Shown: positions 20,325 through 29,980, counted from the stretch's first letter. The stretch: DNA of 64,000 nt from Ruminiclostridium papyrosolvens DSM 2782 (GCF_029318685.1 NZ_CP119677.1:372001-436000); one strand, 5' to 3'. The notes: generated from the sequence alone by a model not told the origin. Numbers and translations are program-made.

Positions 20325-21743
20325 GTGGGGAAATTCAAATTTATGAATAAAAGGTCTCTTAAATACGGGACAAATTCCATAGTTCTAATTGTTGCTGTTA
20401 TTGCAATAGCAATTGTTGTAAACCTGCTTGTTGGAATGGGTAATTTCAGATTGGATTTAACTTCTGCAAAATTATACAGTATTAGTGAGCAGAGTAAGGA
20501 CATTGTAAAGAAAATCAAAAAAGAAGTTACAATATATGGCTTGTTTGATAATGCTACTATTCCGGGTGGTTCGGAATATAGAGAAATTACAAATCTCATT
20601 AATGAATATAAAGATTTGGGAGTAAAGGTTAAATACGTTGACCCTGATAAAGATCCGGGAACATTAACCTCTCTTGACCCCCAAAAGACACTGGGACTTA
20701 CAAAGGGCGATTTCGTTGTGAAATCAGGCAATAAGGTAAGAAGATTGGGAGCACAGGACCTTTATGGCCAAAGCAATCAACAGACAGGAAGAACTTACAG
20801 TGCAGAGCCTCTGATAACCGGAGCTATCAAGTTTGTTGCTTCAGATGTAACTCCTGTTGCATACTTTGTTGAAGGACATAATGAACTTTCCTTGAAGAAT
20901 GACCTTAATCAGGTTTCAAAGATATTACAAAGTAATAACCTTGAAGTAAAGAGTCTTTCACTGCTCACAGAGAAAAATATCCCTGAGGATTGCCATCTGT
21001 TAGTATTTGCATCTCCTCAAAAGGATTTGACTGATGAGGAAAAGATTAAGCTTGACGCATATGTTAAGAAGAACGGTAAGATTATATTCTTGTTTGACTC
21101 ATTAGAATCAAATGATAAGCTAACTAACTTTGAAGATTCACTGAGTTACTTTAACATAGGATTCAATTATGATAAGGTTAAGGAAAATGATTCAAACAGG
21201 CACTTGCCAAACGATGATTATGCACTTATTGCCAGCTTAACGGAAAATGACATAAACAAGGCATTTGCAGGAGCAAATTATCCTGTATTTATGCCGGATT
21301 CAAGAAGTATCAATATTTTGAAAAATCAAAAGGACTGGTTGACAAATACTCAACTTATCACAACAACAAATAAGGCTGAGTCTACCGACATAGTGGGCGG
21401 AAAAGTAAACAAGGGACCATTCAACTTAGCTGTAGCTGCAGAGGTAAGCGGAGGAAGTAAGGTGTTGGTTTTCGGTAATAGCAAATTCCTTAGTGACAAA
21501 GCTTTAGCAAGTCAGTACGGAACTTACTTCCAATACGGAACAAACTATTTCCTTACTACAGTAGTTAACTGGATGCAGGATAAAACCGATGAGCAGACTA
21601 TTTCAAGCAAAGTGGTTATCCCTAAGGCATTAACCGTAACAGAAAGCCAGACTAAGGTTCTTTCTATTGTTCTAATTGGTGTACTTCCTCTTCTGATCCT
21701 TGGTTGCGGTTTGTTTGTTTGGTCCAGAAGGAGGCACTTGTAA
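20325..21743 (+). CDS. GldG-like extracytoplasmic ABC-associated protein
   Basis: A 472-residue protein with one transmembrane helix near each end (about residues 20-40 and 445-465), so most of it lies outside the membrane. The extracellular part is the GldG/ABC_transp_aux type: LTSAKLYSISEQSKDIVKKI, VTIYGLFDN, AYFVEGHNE, and a LDAYVKKNGKIIFLFDS segment as in ThuA/glutamine-amidotransferase-like folds. The C-terminal basic tail RRRH follows the last helix. The frame is open from a GTG at 20316, but AAGGGGTGA (20311-20319) is better spaced for the GTG at 20325; the ATG at 20343 is a third possibility. It ends 3 bases before the DUF4340 gene. Substrate and partners outside the cluster are unknown. 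Confidence 0.85.
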   Translation: MGKFKFMNKRSLKYGTNSIVLIVAVIAIAIVVNLLVGMGNFRLDLTSAKLYSISEQSKDIVKKIKKEVTIYGLFDNATIPGGSEYREITNLINEYKDLGVKVKYVDPDKDPGTLTSLDPQKTLGLTKGDFVVKSGNKVRRLGAQDLYGQSNQQTGRTYSAEPLITGAIKFVASDVTPVAYFVEGHNELSLKNDLNQVSKILQSNNLEVKSLSLLTEKNIPEDCHLLVFASPQKDLTDEEKIKLDAYVKKNGKIIFLFDSLESNDKLTNFEDSLSYFNIGFNYDKVKENDSNRHLPNDDYALIASLTENDINKAFAGANYPVFMPDSRSINILKNQKDWLTNTQLITTTNKAESTDIVGGKVNKGPFNLAVAAEVSGGSKVLVFGNSKFLSDKALASQYGTYFQYGTNYFLTTVVNWMQDKTDEQTISSKVVIPKALTVTESQTKVLSIVLIGVLPLLILGCGLFVWSRRRHL

Positions 21744-21746
21744 AAT

Positions 21747-23165
21747 ATGAAGTTATATAGAAATGCAATTATATTGGTTGTAGTTCTGGGACTTCTGGTA
21801 GGAGCATATTTTTTCATTAATTACAAAAAATCCGGAACTACCGATCCGGCCGCTCAAACTACCGAGACTGACAAATCCATTAGGGTAATGGAAATGGATT
21901 CTCAGAAAATCAGTTCAATCCAGTATTCAAGTCCTGAAGGTCAGTTTACCATAAAAAGGCAAGGAGATACTTGGGTAATGGACCCTGCATATGAACTGGC
22001 ATTGGATAAAAATACAGTAGACAATACTGTAAGCAGTCTGGCCGATGTAGTGGCAAACAAGGTTATTGCTGAAAAATCCGATCGTTTATCAGACTTTGGG
22101 CTTGATAAACCGTCGGTGGTTAAAGTAGTTTTATCTGACGGAAGTTCAAAGGAACTTGAAGTTGGAAATAAATCGCCTACAGGAGAAGACGTTTACGTTA
22201 AACTAAAAGGTCAGCAAAAAATATATACCGTAGGTGGATATTATGAAGATATGATAAAAGTAGGCAGAGGACATTTTGCATCAAAGCAAATACTTCCTAT
22301 AGAAGCAACTGCAGTTAAGAAGTTCGGATATAAGAAAGATGGAAATCTGCAGTATTCTATAGATATTGAATCTGAGTCAGATATGAAAATATTGGCTCCG
22401 TTAAAGGAAGAAGCAGATACAACAAAGATTAGTCAGTTGGTACAGACAGTTGTACAGCTGGAAATTAAGGACATTATTGAGGAGAAGCCTGCAAATCTTG
22501 CTAAGTACGGTCTTGATAAACCTGCATATGAAATTACTTATGGTAATAAAAATACCACTAAGATAGTGTTACTGGGTGATAAGGCCGCAGCAGATGCAAA
22601 CAGTTCAACTTCCTCAGGAAATATTCTATATGCAAAGTTCCCTGATGCAAATATTGTATTTACAGTGGATGTTTCAAAGTTAACATTCCTTGATGTTGGT
22701 TTAAAGGATATAATAAGCCCATTTGTTTATATACCAAACATAAACGAAGTTAACAAGGTAGAATTAAGTATTGACGGTAAAACAACAGTTTCTGAATTAA
22801 AAACTGTTGAAGGCAAGAAGGAAGAGGATAAGTTCAAGGTTGATGGTAAAGATGCAAACATGAAGGACAGCAATGACAGATCACTTTTCAAAGCCTTTTA
22901 TCAGGCAATGATAGGTGTAACCTTTAACAAGTACCAAGCAGGTCTTAAACCTCAAGGAACGCCTGAGATTACTATTAAATACTATATGAAACCGGATAAT
23001 AAAGTAGTAACAGTTGACTTTATCCCTAAAGATACCAACTATTATTATGCAGTAAAAGATGGTGTATATACAAACAGATTGGTTCTTAAAAACAAGTTTA
23101 ATGAAGCTGAAGGAGTAAGGGATACTTTAAAGAAGCTCAAAGAAGCAGTAGATAAAGTAAAATAA
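21747..23165 (+). CDS. DUF4340 membrane-anchored protein
   Basis: A 472-residue protein with one N-terminal transmembrane segment (residues about 7-24) and a large extracytoplasmic part. It contains two related beta-rich DUF4340 units. The first has VMEMDSQKISSIQYSSPEGQ, WVMDPAYELALDKNTVDNTV, LSDFGLDKPSVVKVVLSDGS and VYVKLKGQQKIYTVG. The second repeats the pattern with LAKYGLDKPAYEITYGNKNT and ILYAKFPDANIVFTVD. DUF4340 proteins commonly sit beside GldG-like ABC components, as here, and have no established biochemical role. It is the last gene of the operon; AAGGAGGCACTTGTAA at the end of the previous gene supplies its ribosome-binding site. A strong terminator follows. Confidence 0.86.
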   Translation: MKLYRNAIILVVVLGLLVGAYFFINYKKSGTTDPAAQTTETDKSIRVMEMDSQKISSIQYSSPEGQFTIKRQGDTWVMDPAYELALDKNTVDNTVSSLADVVANKVIAEKSDRLSDFGLDKPSVVKVVLSDGSSKELEVGNKSPTGEDVYVKLKGQQKIYTVGGYYEDMIKVGRGHFASKQILPIEATAVKKFGYKKDGNLQYSIDIESESDMKILAPLKEEADTTKISQLVQTVVQLEIKDIIEEKPANLAKYGLDKPAYEITYGNKNTTKIVLLGDKAAADANSSTSSGNILYAKFPDANIVFTVDVSKLTFLDVGLKDIISPFVYIPNINEVNKVELSIDGKTTVSELKTVEGKKEEDKFKVDGKDANMKDSNDRSLFKAFYQAMIGVTFNKYQAGLKPQGTPEITIKYYMKPDNKVVTVDFIPKDTNYYYAVKDGVYTNRLVLKNKFNEAEGVRDTLKKLKEAVDKVK

Positions 23166-23180
23166 AATGTAATTTGCCGG

Positions 23181-23232
23181 GCAACTCCCACATAGAATTA
23201 TATAAAAATCTATGTTGGGAGTTGCTTTTTTT
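23181..23232 (+). terminator. Intrinsic terminator of the Gld-like operon
   Basis: GCAACTCCCA-CATAGA (23181-23196) pairs with TCTATGTTGGGAGTTGC with one bulged base, followed by seven T. The likely start of the next gene lies at the end of this T-run. Confidence 0.92.
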
Positions 23233-24301
23233 GATAAAAGGAGAGTTTTCTAATATACTCAAAGTTGCCTTTTTATATATGGCAACAATAATAGGTGCAG
23301 GATTTGCATCAGGTCAGGAAATAATACAGTTCTTTTCAATTTATTATAAAGGAGGCTTTCTTGGAATAATTCTTGCGGGAGGACTGTTTTCAATTATAGG
23401 GTATATAGTACTGAGCAAAGTTTATACTGATAGAATAAGAAGCTACGATGAATTTCTATTTCCTATGATGGGTTATTTCTTAGGAAGAGTAATGGAGTTC
23501 ATCGTAATGCTGTTTATGGCCTGCGTTATGAGTGTAATGACTGCCGGGCTGGGTAATATACTAATGGATATTACCGGGCTTGATTACCGAGTCTGCGTGA
23601 TTATAGGGGTCGCTGTGTGTCTTATTGCGATTTTAACAAATATAAAGGGAATTGTGATGCTAAGCTCAGTTATATCTCCGGTGCTTATTGCAGGAATAGT
23701 CTTTGTAGGCTGCTATATACTTGTATCAAAGGATACATCCGTATTTAATATATCTAATAAATTCAGTGTAATAACAAACAACTGGGTCTTTTCAGCTATA
23801 CTATATGTCAGTTACAACACAATACTGTCAACGGTACTTCTGACAGGGATGCTGCCATACCTGAAGTCAAGGAAAGTCAGTGCATGGGGAGGAGTGGTAG
23901 GAGGAGGAATGTTGGGAGTCACTGCCCTAATTCTTAATTCCGCCCTTTACCTTTTCTACCCTCATTCAATTACTTCGGAAATACCGGTACTGGGAATAAT
24001 ACAGAATAATAGCAGACTATTATCGCAAATATACAGCGGAGTTTTGATATTGGCAATGTTTATATCAACAGTTACATCGGGATATTGTCTTGCGGACAGA
24101 ATAAGCAAAAAATTGAAGCTTAATTACAAACTGGTAGCGGTAATACTATGTGCTATGACAATACCTTTGACTTCTCTTGGATTTTCAAATCTTATTTCCA
24201 CATTGTACCCTGTATTCGGATATCTGGGATTATTCATGGTATTTGTAATACTATTCCAACATGTACGAGGATTATTTTCAAATAAATATTCCCGAGGTTA
24301 A
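23231..24301 (+). CDS. YkvI-type polytopic membrane protein
   Basis: A protein of up to 356 residues with about ten transmembrane helices. It belongs to the YkvI group, distant relatives of amino-acid/cation symporters; the motif GAGFASGQEIIQFF in helix 1 is characteristic. Transport substrate is unknown. The start is uncertain. The frame is open upstream through the preceding terminator. The TTG at 23231 gives a complete first helix but its only ribosome-binding site, GGGAG, lies in the terminator arm. A better-looking AAAGGAGAG at 23237-23245 is followed by no ATG, GTG or TTG at proper spacing in frame, only an ATA at 23255. The ATG at 23279 would cut helix 1. It seems monocistronic. Confidence 0.78.
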   Translation: MIKGEFSNILKVAFLYMATIIGAGFASGQEIIQFFSIYYKGGFLGIILAGGLFSIIGYIVLSKVYTDRIRSYDEFLFPMMGYFLGRVMEFIVMLFMACVMSVMTAGLGNILMDITGLDYRVCVIIGVAVCLIAILTNIKGIVMLSSVISPVLIAGIVFVGCYILVSKDTSVFNISNKFSVITNNWVFSAILYVSYNTILSTVLLTGMLPYLKSRKVSAWGGVVGGGMLGVTALILNSALYLFYPHSITSEIPVLGIIQNNSRLLSQIYSGVLILAMFISTVTSGYCLADRISKKLKLNYKLVAVILCAMTIPLTSLGFSNLISTLYPVFGYLGLFMVFVILFQHVRGLFSNKYSRG

Positions 24302-24400
24302 TTTTCTTTTTGAACAAGGGAAACTGGATAAAATCACATTGATGTGCTAAAATTTAGTCATAAGATTATAACTAAAGATGAAGTATGAGGTGAAATATAT

Positions 24401-25597
24401 TTGAGCACTAATCCAAACCCTGAGTCAAAAGTCATAAAATTTAAGAAATCAGGTATTGTCAGTGTAATAACATTTCTATTACTTTTAATTGCCATTTCCA
24501 CAACTGCTTTTATAGTTTATCTAAAAAATTCGGGCTACGATTTTTCAACAATGAGTGTAAAAGATGCGGTAGCCTTCCTGAAAGATAAATCAAACAGCAA
24601 AAAAGCAGCATCAACAGAGATTACATTCTCTCAGGATGGAAACGTAGATTGCAAATTATATGCTGGATTTACAGTAATATTATCACAAGACAGTATAAGA
24701 TGGTATGACGGAAAAGGTAAACTTCTTCAGGAAAATGCATTGACTATGGCAAGGCCGGTGCTGCGAATGTCAGATAAATATATGGTAGTAGCTGATATAT
24801 CGGGTAGGGACATGTTTTTTTATAAGGGCAAAAAGCAGCTTTGGTCAAAAAAACTTGATAATCAGATAATTAACTTAGATGTCAGCGATGACGGTTATTG
24901 TACTGTTGTTACACAGTCAAAGGACTTTAAATCTGCCGTTCAGGTTATAGATATAAACGGTTTGGAAAAGTATACAAAATTATGTGCTGAGGATATTGTT
25001 GTATCTGCAAAATCTATTCATGGCGGAGACGACGTATTCATAAACAAATTAACTACAGATACTGTTAAAACCGGAACCAAGCTGGAATTTAACAATATAT
25101 ATGATGAGAAACCCTTTGCATCAGTGAATATTACGGATACCATAATTCCATTAGCATTAATACAAGGTGATAATATAGTGGCAGTTGGACAAAATGTAAT
25201 ACTTTATTTGGACAAGCAGGGGAAAGAAGTTTGGCGAAAAAACGCTGAATCAATTTTCTGTGTTGTGCCTAAGGTTGATAAATACATAGTTGTTGCAGGT
25301 AAGTTTGCAACAGAAGGGGGAACTGCAGGTCAGAAGATTATTGTTTTAGATAAAAAAGGTAATGTGTTATACAGTTTTGAACAGCCGGAGAATATAATCG
25401 GAATGGATATCCGTGGAGGCAGGCTATTACTTCGTACTCAGAGAAGTGTCTATCTTTATAGCATAAAAGGTGAAAAACTGGGACAGTACTCTGCAAGAAA
25501 TGAATTGAAGGATGCTTACCTTGTGGGAGATAACGAGGTTACTGTAGTTTCCGGAGGTTCAATAGAAACCGTAAAAATAGATGACAGTACGACTTAA
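24401..25597 (+). CDS. Membrane-anchored beta-propeller protein, probable DUF5711
   Basis: A 398-residue protein with a short cytoplasmic N-terminus, one transmembrane helix at about residues 18-40, and an extracytoplasmic domain of about 320 residues. The domain has repeated four-strand units such as LQENALTMARPVLRMSDKYM, GRDMFFYKGKKQLWSKKLDN and IIVLDKKGNVLYSFEQPENI, resembling PQQ/WD40 propeller blades. I assign it to DUF5711 from general appearance and its position before a CvpA-family gene, not from a search. The TTG start at 24401 follows GAGGTGA at good spacing. The next gene starts 22 bases downstream. Function is unknown; a sensing or scaffold role at the membrane would be inference. 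Confidence 0.75.
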   Translation: MSTNPNPESKVIKFKKSGIVSVITFLLLLIAISTTAFIVYLKNSGYDFSTMSVKDAVAFLKDKSNSKKAASTEITFSQDGNVDCKLYAGFTVILSQDSIRWYDGKGKLLQENALTMARPVLRMSDKYMVVADISGRDMFFYKGKKQLWSKKLDNQIINLDVSDDGYCTVVTQSKDFKSAVQVIDINGLEKYTKLCAEDIVVSAKSIHGGDDVFINKLTTDTVKTGTKLEFNNIYDEKPFASVNITDTIIPLALIQGDNIVAVGQNVILYLDKQGKEVWRKNAESIFCVVPKVDKYIVVAGKFATEGGTAGQKIIVLDKKGNVLYSFEQPENIIGMDIRGGRLLLRTQRSVYLYSIKGEKLGQYSARNELKDAYLVGDNEVTVVSGGSIETVKIDDSTT

Positions 25598-25618
25598 TAT
25601 ACTAAGGAAGGAAACAGT

Positions 25619-26317
25619 ATGAACTGGGCAGATTTTACAGTCTTGATCATTATAGCCGTATTTACTTTTATTGGATTGAAAAATGGTTTTCTTTATTCAG
25701 TATTCAGACTATTGTCATATATTTTGTCTGTTATTTTTGCAGTTAAATTTTATCCTGTTCTCTCAGGAATACTTCAGAAGACAGTACTATTTGACAGTGT
25801 AAAAATGTCAGTAATAAGAGGGCTGATGAAGCAGCAGGAACAAACCATATCAAACGCCAAGGAGGCGACGGCACAATCAATAGTGGAAGGTTTGAAATTG
25901 CCGGGCTTTTTAAAAGATTCCATATTAACACATATACAAAACAGTAATATACTTGATTTTTCGGGTATAATAAATGCTGTTGGCTCTGAAATTGCTTCAC
26001 TTGTAATGAATATTTTAAGTTTAATAATAATATACGCTCTTATTAGGTTTGGACTCATATTTGCAAAAGTTATCATAAAAACTATTGCAAGAGTACCTGT
26101 ATTCCGTCAGCTTGATAAAACGGGAGGAATAGTGCTGGGTGCGGTAGAGGGAATACTTGCGGTTTATGTAATTTGTGCAATTCTTGTACTGTTCAGTGCA
26201 TTTCCGAAATTCAGTTCATCTATAGACGAAATAGAAACATCCTTGTTTGCCGGACATTTTTATGAAAACAATTTTATTGTTAGTTGGATATCACCCAATG
26301 ACATTAAGCAGAATTAA
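25619..26317 (+). CDS. CvpA-family membrane protein
   Basis: A 232-residue protein with four to five transmembrane helices. The N-terminal signature NWADFTVLIIIAVFTFIGLKNGF and the later KTGGIVLGAVEGILAVYVIC are typical of CvpA. The family is named for colicin V production in E. coli, but in Firmicutes its role is undefined, with links to envelope integrity and cell wall. A soluble stretch of about 65 residues between helices 2 and 3 (KQQEQTISNAKEATAQSIVE) is charged and helical. AAGGAAGG precedes the ATG. It follows the DUF5711-like gene by 21 bases and is probably co-transcribed with it. Confidence 0.85.
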   Translation: MNWADFTVLIIIAVFTFIGLKNGFLYSVFRLLSYILSVIFAVKFYPVLSGILQKTVLFDSVKMSVIRGLMKQQEQTISNAKEATAQSIVEGLKLPGFLKDSILTHIQNSNILDFSGIINAVGSEIASLVMNILSLIIIYALIRFGLIFAKVIIKTIARVPVFRQLDKTGGIVLGAVEGILAVYVICAILVLFSAFPKFSSSIDEIETSLFAGHFYENNFIVSWISPNDIKQN

Positions 26318-26358
26318 TGTTTTTTATTTTATACACTACTCCAGTTAATGTTTTTTAT
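26314..26358. repeat. 14-base direct repeat downstream of the CvpA gene
   Basis: TTAATGTTTTTTAT occurs at 26314-26327 (covering the stop codon) and again at 26345-26358, 31 bases apart. The significance is unclear; it may be a local duplication. Confidence 0.55.
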
Positions 26359-26469
26359 CTAATTCACTCAAGCTTATAGACACACTTCCATCTTAATAGT
26401 AGAATAATGTTACTTTAAAAAAACAGTTTCTTACAATTTATATTATAATTTTATAATATGGCTAATACG

Positions 26470-26498
26470 CAGTCTTGGAATTTTTCCGGCTGTTTTTT
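26470..26498 (+). terminator. Terminator or attenuator upstream of ilvD
   Basis: CAGTC-TT-GGAA (26470-26480) pairs with TTCCGGCTG (26484-26492) and is followed by TTTTTT. It lies 150 bases after the CvpA stop and 80 bases before ilvD. A possible promoter (CTTACA at 26430, 16 bases, TATAAT at 26452) sits just before it, so it could be the CvpA-operon terminator or part of an ilv attenuator. No T-box motifs are seen. Confidence 0.6.
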
Positions 26499-26578
26499 GT
26501 ATATTTATGCATATTAAGTAATAATATAAGGAGATTTATTAAAATATAGGATTGCTGCAAAGAAGAGGAGGATTTGAT

Positions 26579-28237
26579 ATGAGAAGCGATGTAGTGAAAA
26601 AAGGCATAGAAAAAGCACCCCATAGATCACTATTCAAAGCTATGGGATATACTGATGAAGAATTGGAAAGACCGTTAATAGGTGTTGCAAACTCAAAAAG
26701 TGAAATAATACCGGGACACATACATCTGGATAAAATAACTGAAGCGGTAAAAGCCGGAATCAGAATGGCAGGGGGAACACCAATAGAATTTGGTGCAATC
26801 GGCGTATGCGACGGTATAGCAATGGGACATACGGGAATGAAATATTCACTTGCAACCAGAGAACTAATCGCTGATTCCTGTGAAGCAATGGGAATGGCAC
26901 ACAGCTTCGACGGAATGGTTTTCATACCAAACTGTGATAAGATTGTGCCGGGAATGCTGATGGCTGCCGCAAGAGTAAATATTCCGTCCATAGTTATCAG
27001 CGGAGGGCCGATGCTTTCCCTTAACAAAGATGGAAAACAGCTTGATTTAAACAGTATGTTTGAAGCCGTTGGTTCTTATAAAGCAGGGACAATGACGAAG
27101 GAAGAAGTGGATGAGATTGAAAACCAAGCATGTCCGGGCTGCGGCTCATGCTCAGGGATGTTTACGGCAAACTCCATGAACTGTCTTACAGAAGTTCTTG
27201 GAATGGGGCTTACGGGAAACGGAACAATCCCTGCGGTATATGCAGAGCGTATAAGACTTGCTAAGTATGCAGGAATGAAAATCATGGAACTGGTTGAAAA
27301 AGACATTAAGCCTTCTGACATACTCACAAATGAAGCATTTGAAAATGCATTAACAGTGGATATGGCCCTTGGCTGTTCAACAAACTCCGTACTTCATCTT
27401 CCGGCCATTGCAAATGAAATCGGCATAGAGATAAACCTTGACATTATTAATGAAATCAGCTCCAGGACTCCAAACCTGTGTAAGTTAGCTCCGGCGGGGA
27501 AATATCATATACAGGATTTATACAATGCAGGCGGTGTTCAGGCTGTTATGAGTGAATTGGCTAAAAAAGATTTGCTTCATATGGACTTGATAACGGCTAC
27601 AGGAAAAACAGTAGAAGAAAATATAAAAAGTGCGAAAGTAAAGGATTATGAAGTAGTAAAAAGCATAGATGCACCATACAGTACTACCGGGGGGATAGCC
27701 GTATTAAGAGGTAATATTGCACCTGACGGAGCAGTTGTGAAAAAGTCGGCTGTAGCTGAAGAAATGCTGATTCATTCAGGTCCTGCAAGAGTATTTGACA
27801 GTGAGGATGATGCAATTACAGCTATATATAACGGGAAAATAAACAAAGGTGATGTTGTAATTATCCGCTATGAAGGACCAAAGGGCGGCCCCGGTATGAG
27901 AGAAATGCTGGGCCCCACATCCGCTATTGCGGGAATGGGCTTGGACAGTGACGTTGCACTTATCACAGACGGCAGATTCTCCGGTGCCTCAAGAGGAGCT
28001 TCAATCGGACATGTATCACCGGAGGCAATGGAAGGCGGCCCTATAGCACTTGTATGTGAAGGTGACATAGTTGACATTGATATAACTTCAGGTCGTATAA
28101 ATATTAAGGTATCCGATGAAGAGATGGCAAAGCGTAAAGAGTCATGGAAGGCTCCACAGCCTAAGATAACCACAGGATATCTTGGCAGATATGCCAGATT
28201 GGTTACATCTGCAAGTACAGGAGCAATACTAAAATAA
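26579..28237 (+). CDS. ilvD: Dihydroxy-acid dehydratase
   Basis: A 552-residue iron-sulfur enzyme that dehydrates 2,3-dihydroxy-isovalerate and -methylvalerate in valine, isoleucine and leucine synthesis. Cluster and active-site motifs are present: [44 protein letters not shown] and the C-terminal [21 protein letters not shown]. The open frame starts earlier, but the ATG at 26579 follows AAGAGGAGG and gives the usual [17 protein letters not shown]. Length is normal. ilvB follows 38 bases downstream without a terminator, so the two form a branched-chain amino acid operon. Confidence 0.97.
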   Translation: MRSDVVKKGIEKAPHRSLFKAMGYTDEELERPLIGVANSKSEIIPGHIHLDKITEAVKAGIRMAGGTPIEFGAIGVCDGIAMGHTGMKYSLATRELIADSCEAMGMAHSFDGMVFIPNCDKIVPGMLMAAARVNIPSIVISGGPMLSLNKDGKQLDLNSMFEAVGSYKAGTMTKEEVDEIENQACPGCGSCSGMFTANSMNCLTEVLGMGLTGNGTIPAVYAERIRLAKYAGMKIMELVEKDIKPSDILTNEAFENALTVDMALGCSTNSVLHLPAIANEIGIEINLDIINEISSRTPNLCKLAPAGKYHIQDLYNAGGVQAVMSELAKKDLLHMDLITATGKTVEENIKSAKVKDYEVVKSIDAPYSTTGGIAVLRGNIAPDGAVVKKSAVAEEMLIHSGPARVFDSEDDAITAIYNGKINKGDVVIIRYEGPKGGPGMREMLGPTSAIAGMGLDSDVALITDGRFSGASRGASIGHVSPEAMEGGPIALVCEGDIVDIDITSGRINIKVSDEEMAKRKESWKAPQPKITTGYLGRYARLVTSASTGAILK

Positions 28238-28275
28238 TTTTAGAATTTATGATTGAATAAAAAGGGGAGAGTGAT

Positions 28276-29961
28276 GTGTGCATGAAACTGTCAGGTGCTG
28301 ACGTAATTATAGAATGTTTAAAAGAGCAGGGTGTTGATACGGTTTTTGGATATCCGGGAGGTCAGGCAATAATAATTTATGATGCCTTGTACAGAGCAAG
28401 AAATGAAATACAGCACATACTTACCTCTCACGAACAAGGTGCCTCACATGCGGCGGACGGCTATGCCAGAGCAACCGGCAAGGTAGGTGTGTGTATAGCA
28501 ACCTCGGGGCCCGGCGCCACAAACCTTGTAACAGGAATTGCAACAGCATACATGGATTCCGTGCCAATGGTTGCAATAACGGGACAGGTGCCTACTTCAC
28601 TTTTAGGAAAGGACTCTTTTCAGGAAGTAGATATTACGGGGATAACAATGCCGGTAACCAAGCACAACTTTATAGTAAAAGATGTTACACAGCTTGCACC
28701 TACCATCAGAAAGGCCTTTGCCATTGCAAAAGAAGGCAGGCCGGGGCCTGTATTGGTGGACGTCTGCAAGGATGTTACGGCTACCCAAGTGGAATATACA
28801 CCGCAAAAGCCTGCTAAAGAAGATTATCAGTCAATAAAGTTGACTGATATATCCACAGAGGATTTGGATAGGGCTATGCAAGCTATAAACGAGGCAAAAA
28901 GACCTTTTTTACTTTCAGGGGCAGGAGTCGGTATAGCCGGAGCAGAAAGGGAAATATTAGAGCTGTCTGAAACAGCATCAATTCCTGTATGTACTTCACT
29001 TATGGGAATGGGGACCTTCCCCGGCACACATCAACTATATACGGGAATGGTGGGTATGCACGGCACAAAAGCTTCTAACTATGCCGTACATAACTGTGAT
29101 TTGCTTATAGTTGCAGGCTCTCGCTTCAGCGACAGAATTGTAAGCAACATAAACACCTTTGCACCGGAAGCAAAGATAATGCATATAGATATTGACCCTG
29201 CTGAAGTCAGTAAAAATGTGAGAGCAGATTACCCTCTCGTTGGTGACATAAAGAAAATACTAAAAGCTTTGCTAAAAGGTATAGTTTATAAGAGCGATAC
29301 CGATTGGACAAAAAGAGTATTGGAATGGAAGGAAAAATATCCTTTAAAATATGATAAATCAGATACAGCAATTAAGCCACAATACCTTATAGAAAGAATA
29401 TGCGAGCTTACTAAAGGTGATGCAATAATAACAACAGAAGTAGGACAGCACCAGATGTGGGCGGCGCAGTATTTCAAATATAATCGCTTCAGACAGTTTA
29501 TATCATCGGGTGGCCTGGGAACAATGGGCTACGGACTTGGAGCCTGTATTGGAGCACAGCTTGCCAGACCTGACAAAAAAGTTATAAATATTGCAGGAGA
29601 CGGAAGTTTTAGAATGAACTGCAGTGAACTCGCAACAGCAGTTGAGTATAAACTCCCAATAATAATAGCACTTTTTAACAACAAATCACTTGGAATGGTT
29701 CGTCAGTGGCAGGAGTTATTTTTTGGGGGAAGATTCAGTCAGACATCCATTGACAGAGGAACAGATTTTGCTGCACTTGCGGAAGCCTTTGGAGCAAAAG
29801 GAATAAACGTAAATTACCCGACTCAGGTAGATGAAGCTATTAATACGGCTCTAGCTGAAACCTGCCGACCGGTACTGCTGAATTTTGAAATTGACAAAGA
29901 CGACAAGGTATTTCCAATAGTTCCGCCGGGAGCAGGATTAAATGAAGTGGTGGACTGTTAA
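28276..29961 (+). CDS. ilvB: Acetolactate synthase, large (catalytic) subunit
   Basis: A 561-residue thiamine-diphosphate enzyme, the first common step of branched-chain amino acid synthesis. The catalytic glutamate lies in SHEQGASHAADGYARATG near residue 54. The central FAD domain follows, and the ThDP motif runs from GDGSFRMNCSELATAVEYKL to the NNKSLGMVRQWQELFF region that marks biosynthetic AHAS rather than catabolic ALS. The GTG at 28276 has AAAGGGGAG at good spacing; the ATG two codons later gives the common start MKLSGADVI and is the alternative. No small regulatory subunit (ilvN) follows: a terminator and an opposite-strand gene come next. Confidence 0.95.
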   Translation: MCMKLSGADVIIECLKEQGVDTVFGYPGGQAIIIYDALYRARNEIQHILTSHEQGASHAADGYARATGKVGVCIATSGPGATNLVTGIATAYMDSVPMVAITGQVPTSLLGKDSFQEVDITGITMPVTKHNFIVKDVTQLAPTIRKAFAIAKEGRPGPVLVDVCKDVTATQVEYTPQKPAKEDYQSIKLTDISTEDLDRAMQAINEAKRPFLLSGAGVGIAGAEREILELSETASIPVCTSLMGMGTFPGTHQLYTGMVGMHGTKASNYAVHNCDLLIVAGSRFSDRIVSNINTFAPEAKIMHIDIDPAEVSKNVRADYPLVGDIKKILKALLKGIVYKSDTDWTKRVLEWKEKYPLKYDKSDTAIKPQYLIERICELTKGDAIITTEVGQHQMWAAQYFKYNRFRQFISSGGLGTMGYGLGACIGAQLARPDKKVINIAGDGSFRMNCSELATAVEYKLPIIIALFNNKSLGMVRQWQELFFGGRFSQTSIDRGTDFAALAEAFGAKGINVNYPTQVDEAINTALAETCRPVLLNFEIDKDDKVFPIVPPGAGLNEVVDC

Positions 29962-29980
29962 CATTACATTTCAAATAATA

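Noticed and set aside
26318-26578. T-box riboswitch before ilvD
   Set aside because: The region lacks the conserved T-box sequence (UGGNACC type) and a specifier-loop-like domain.
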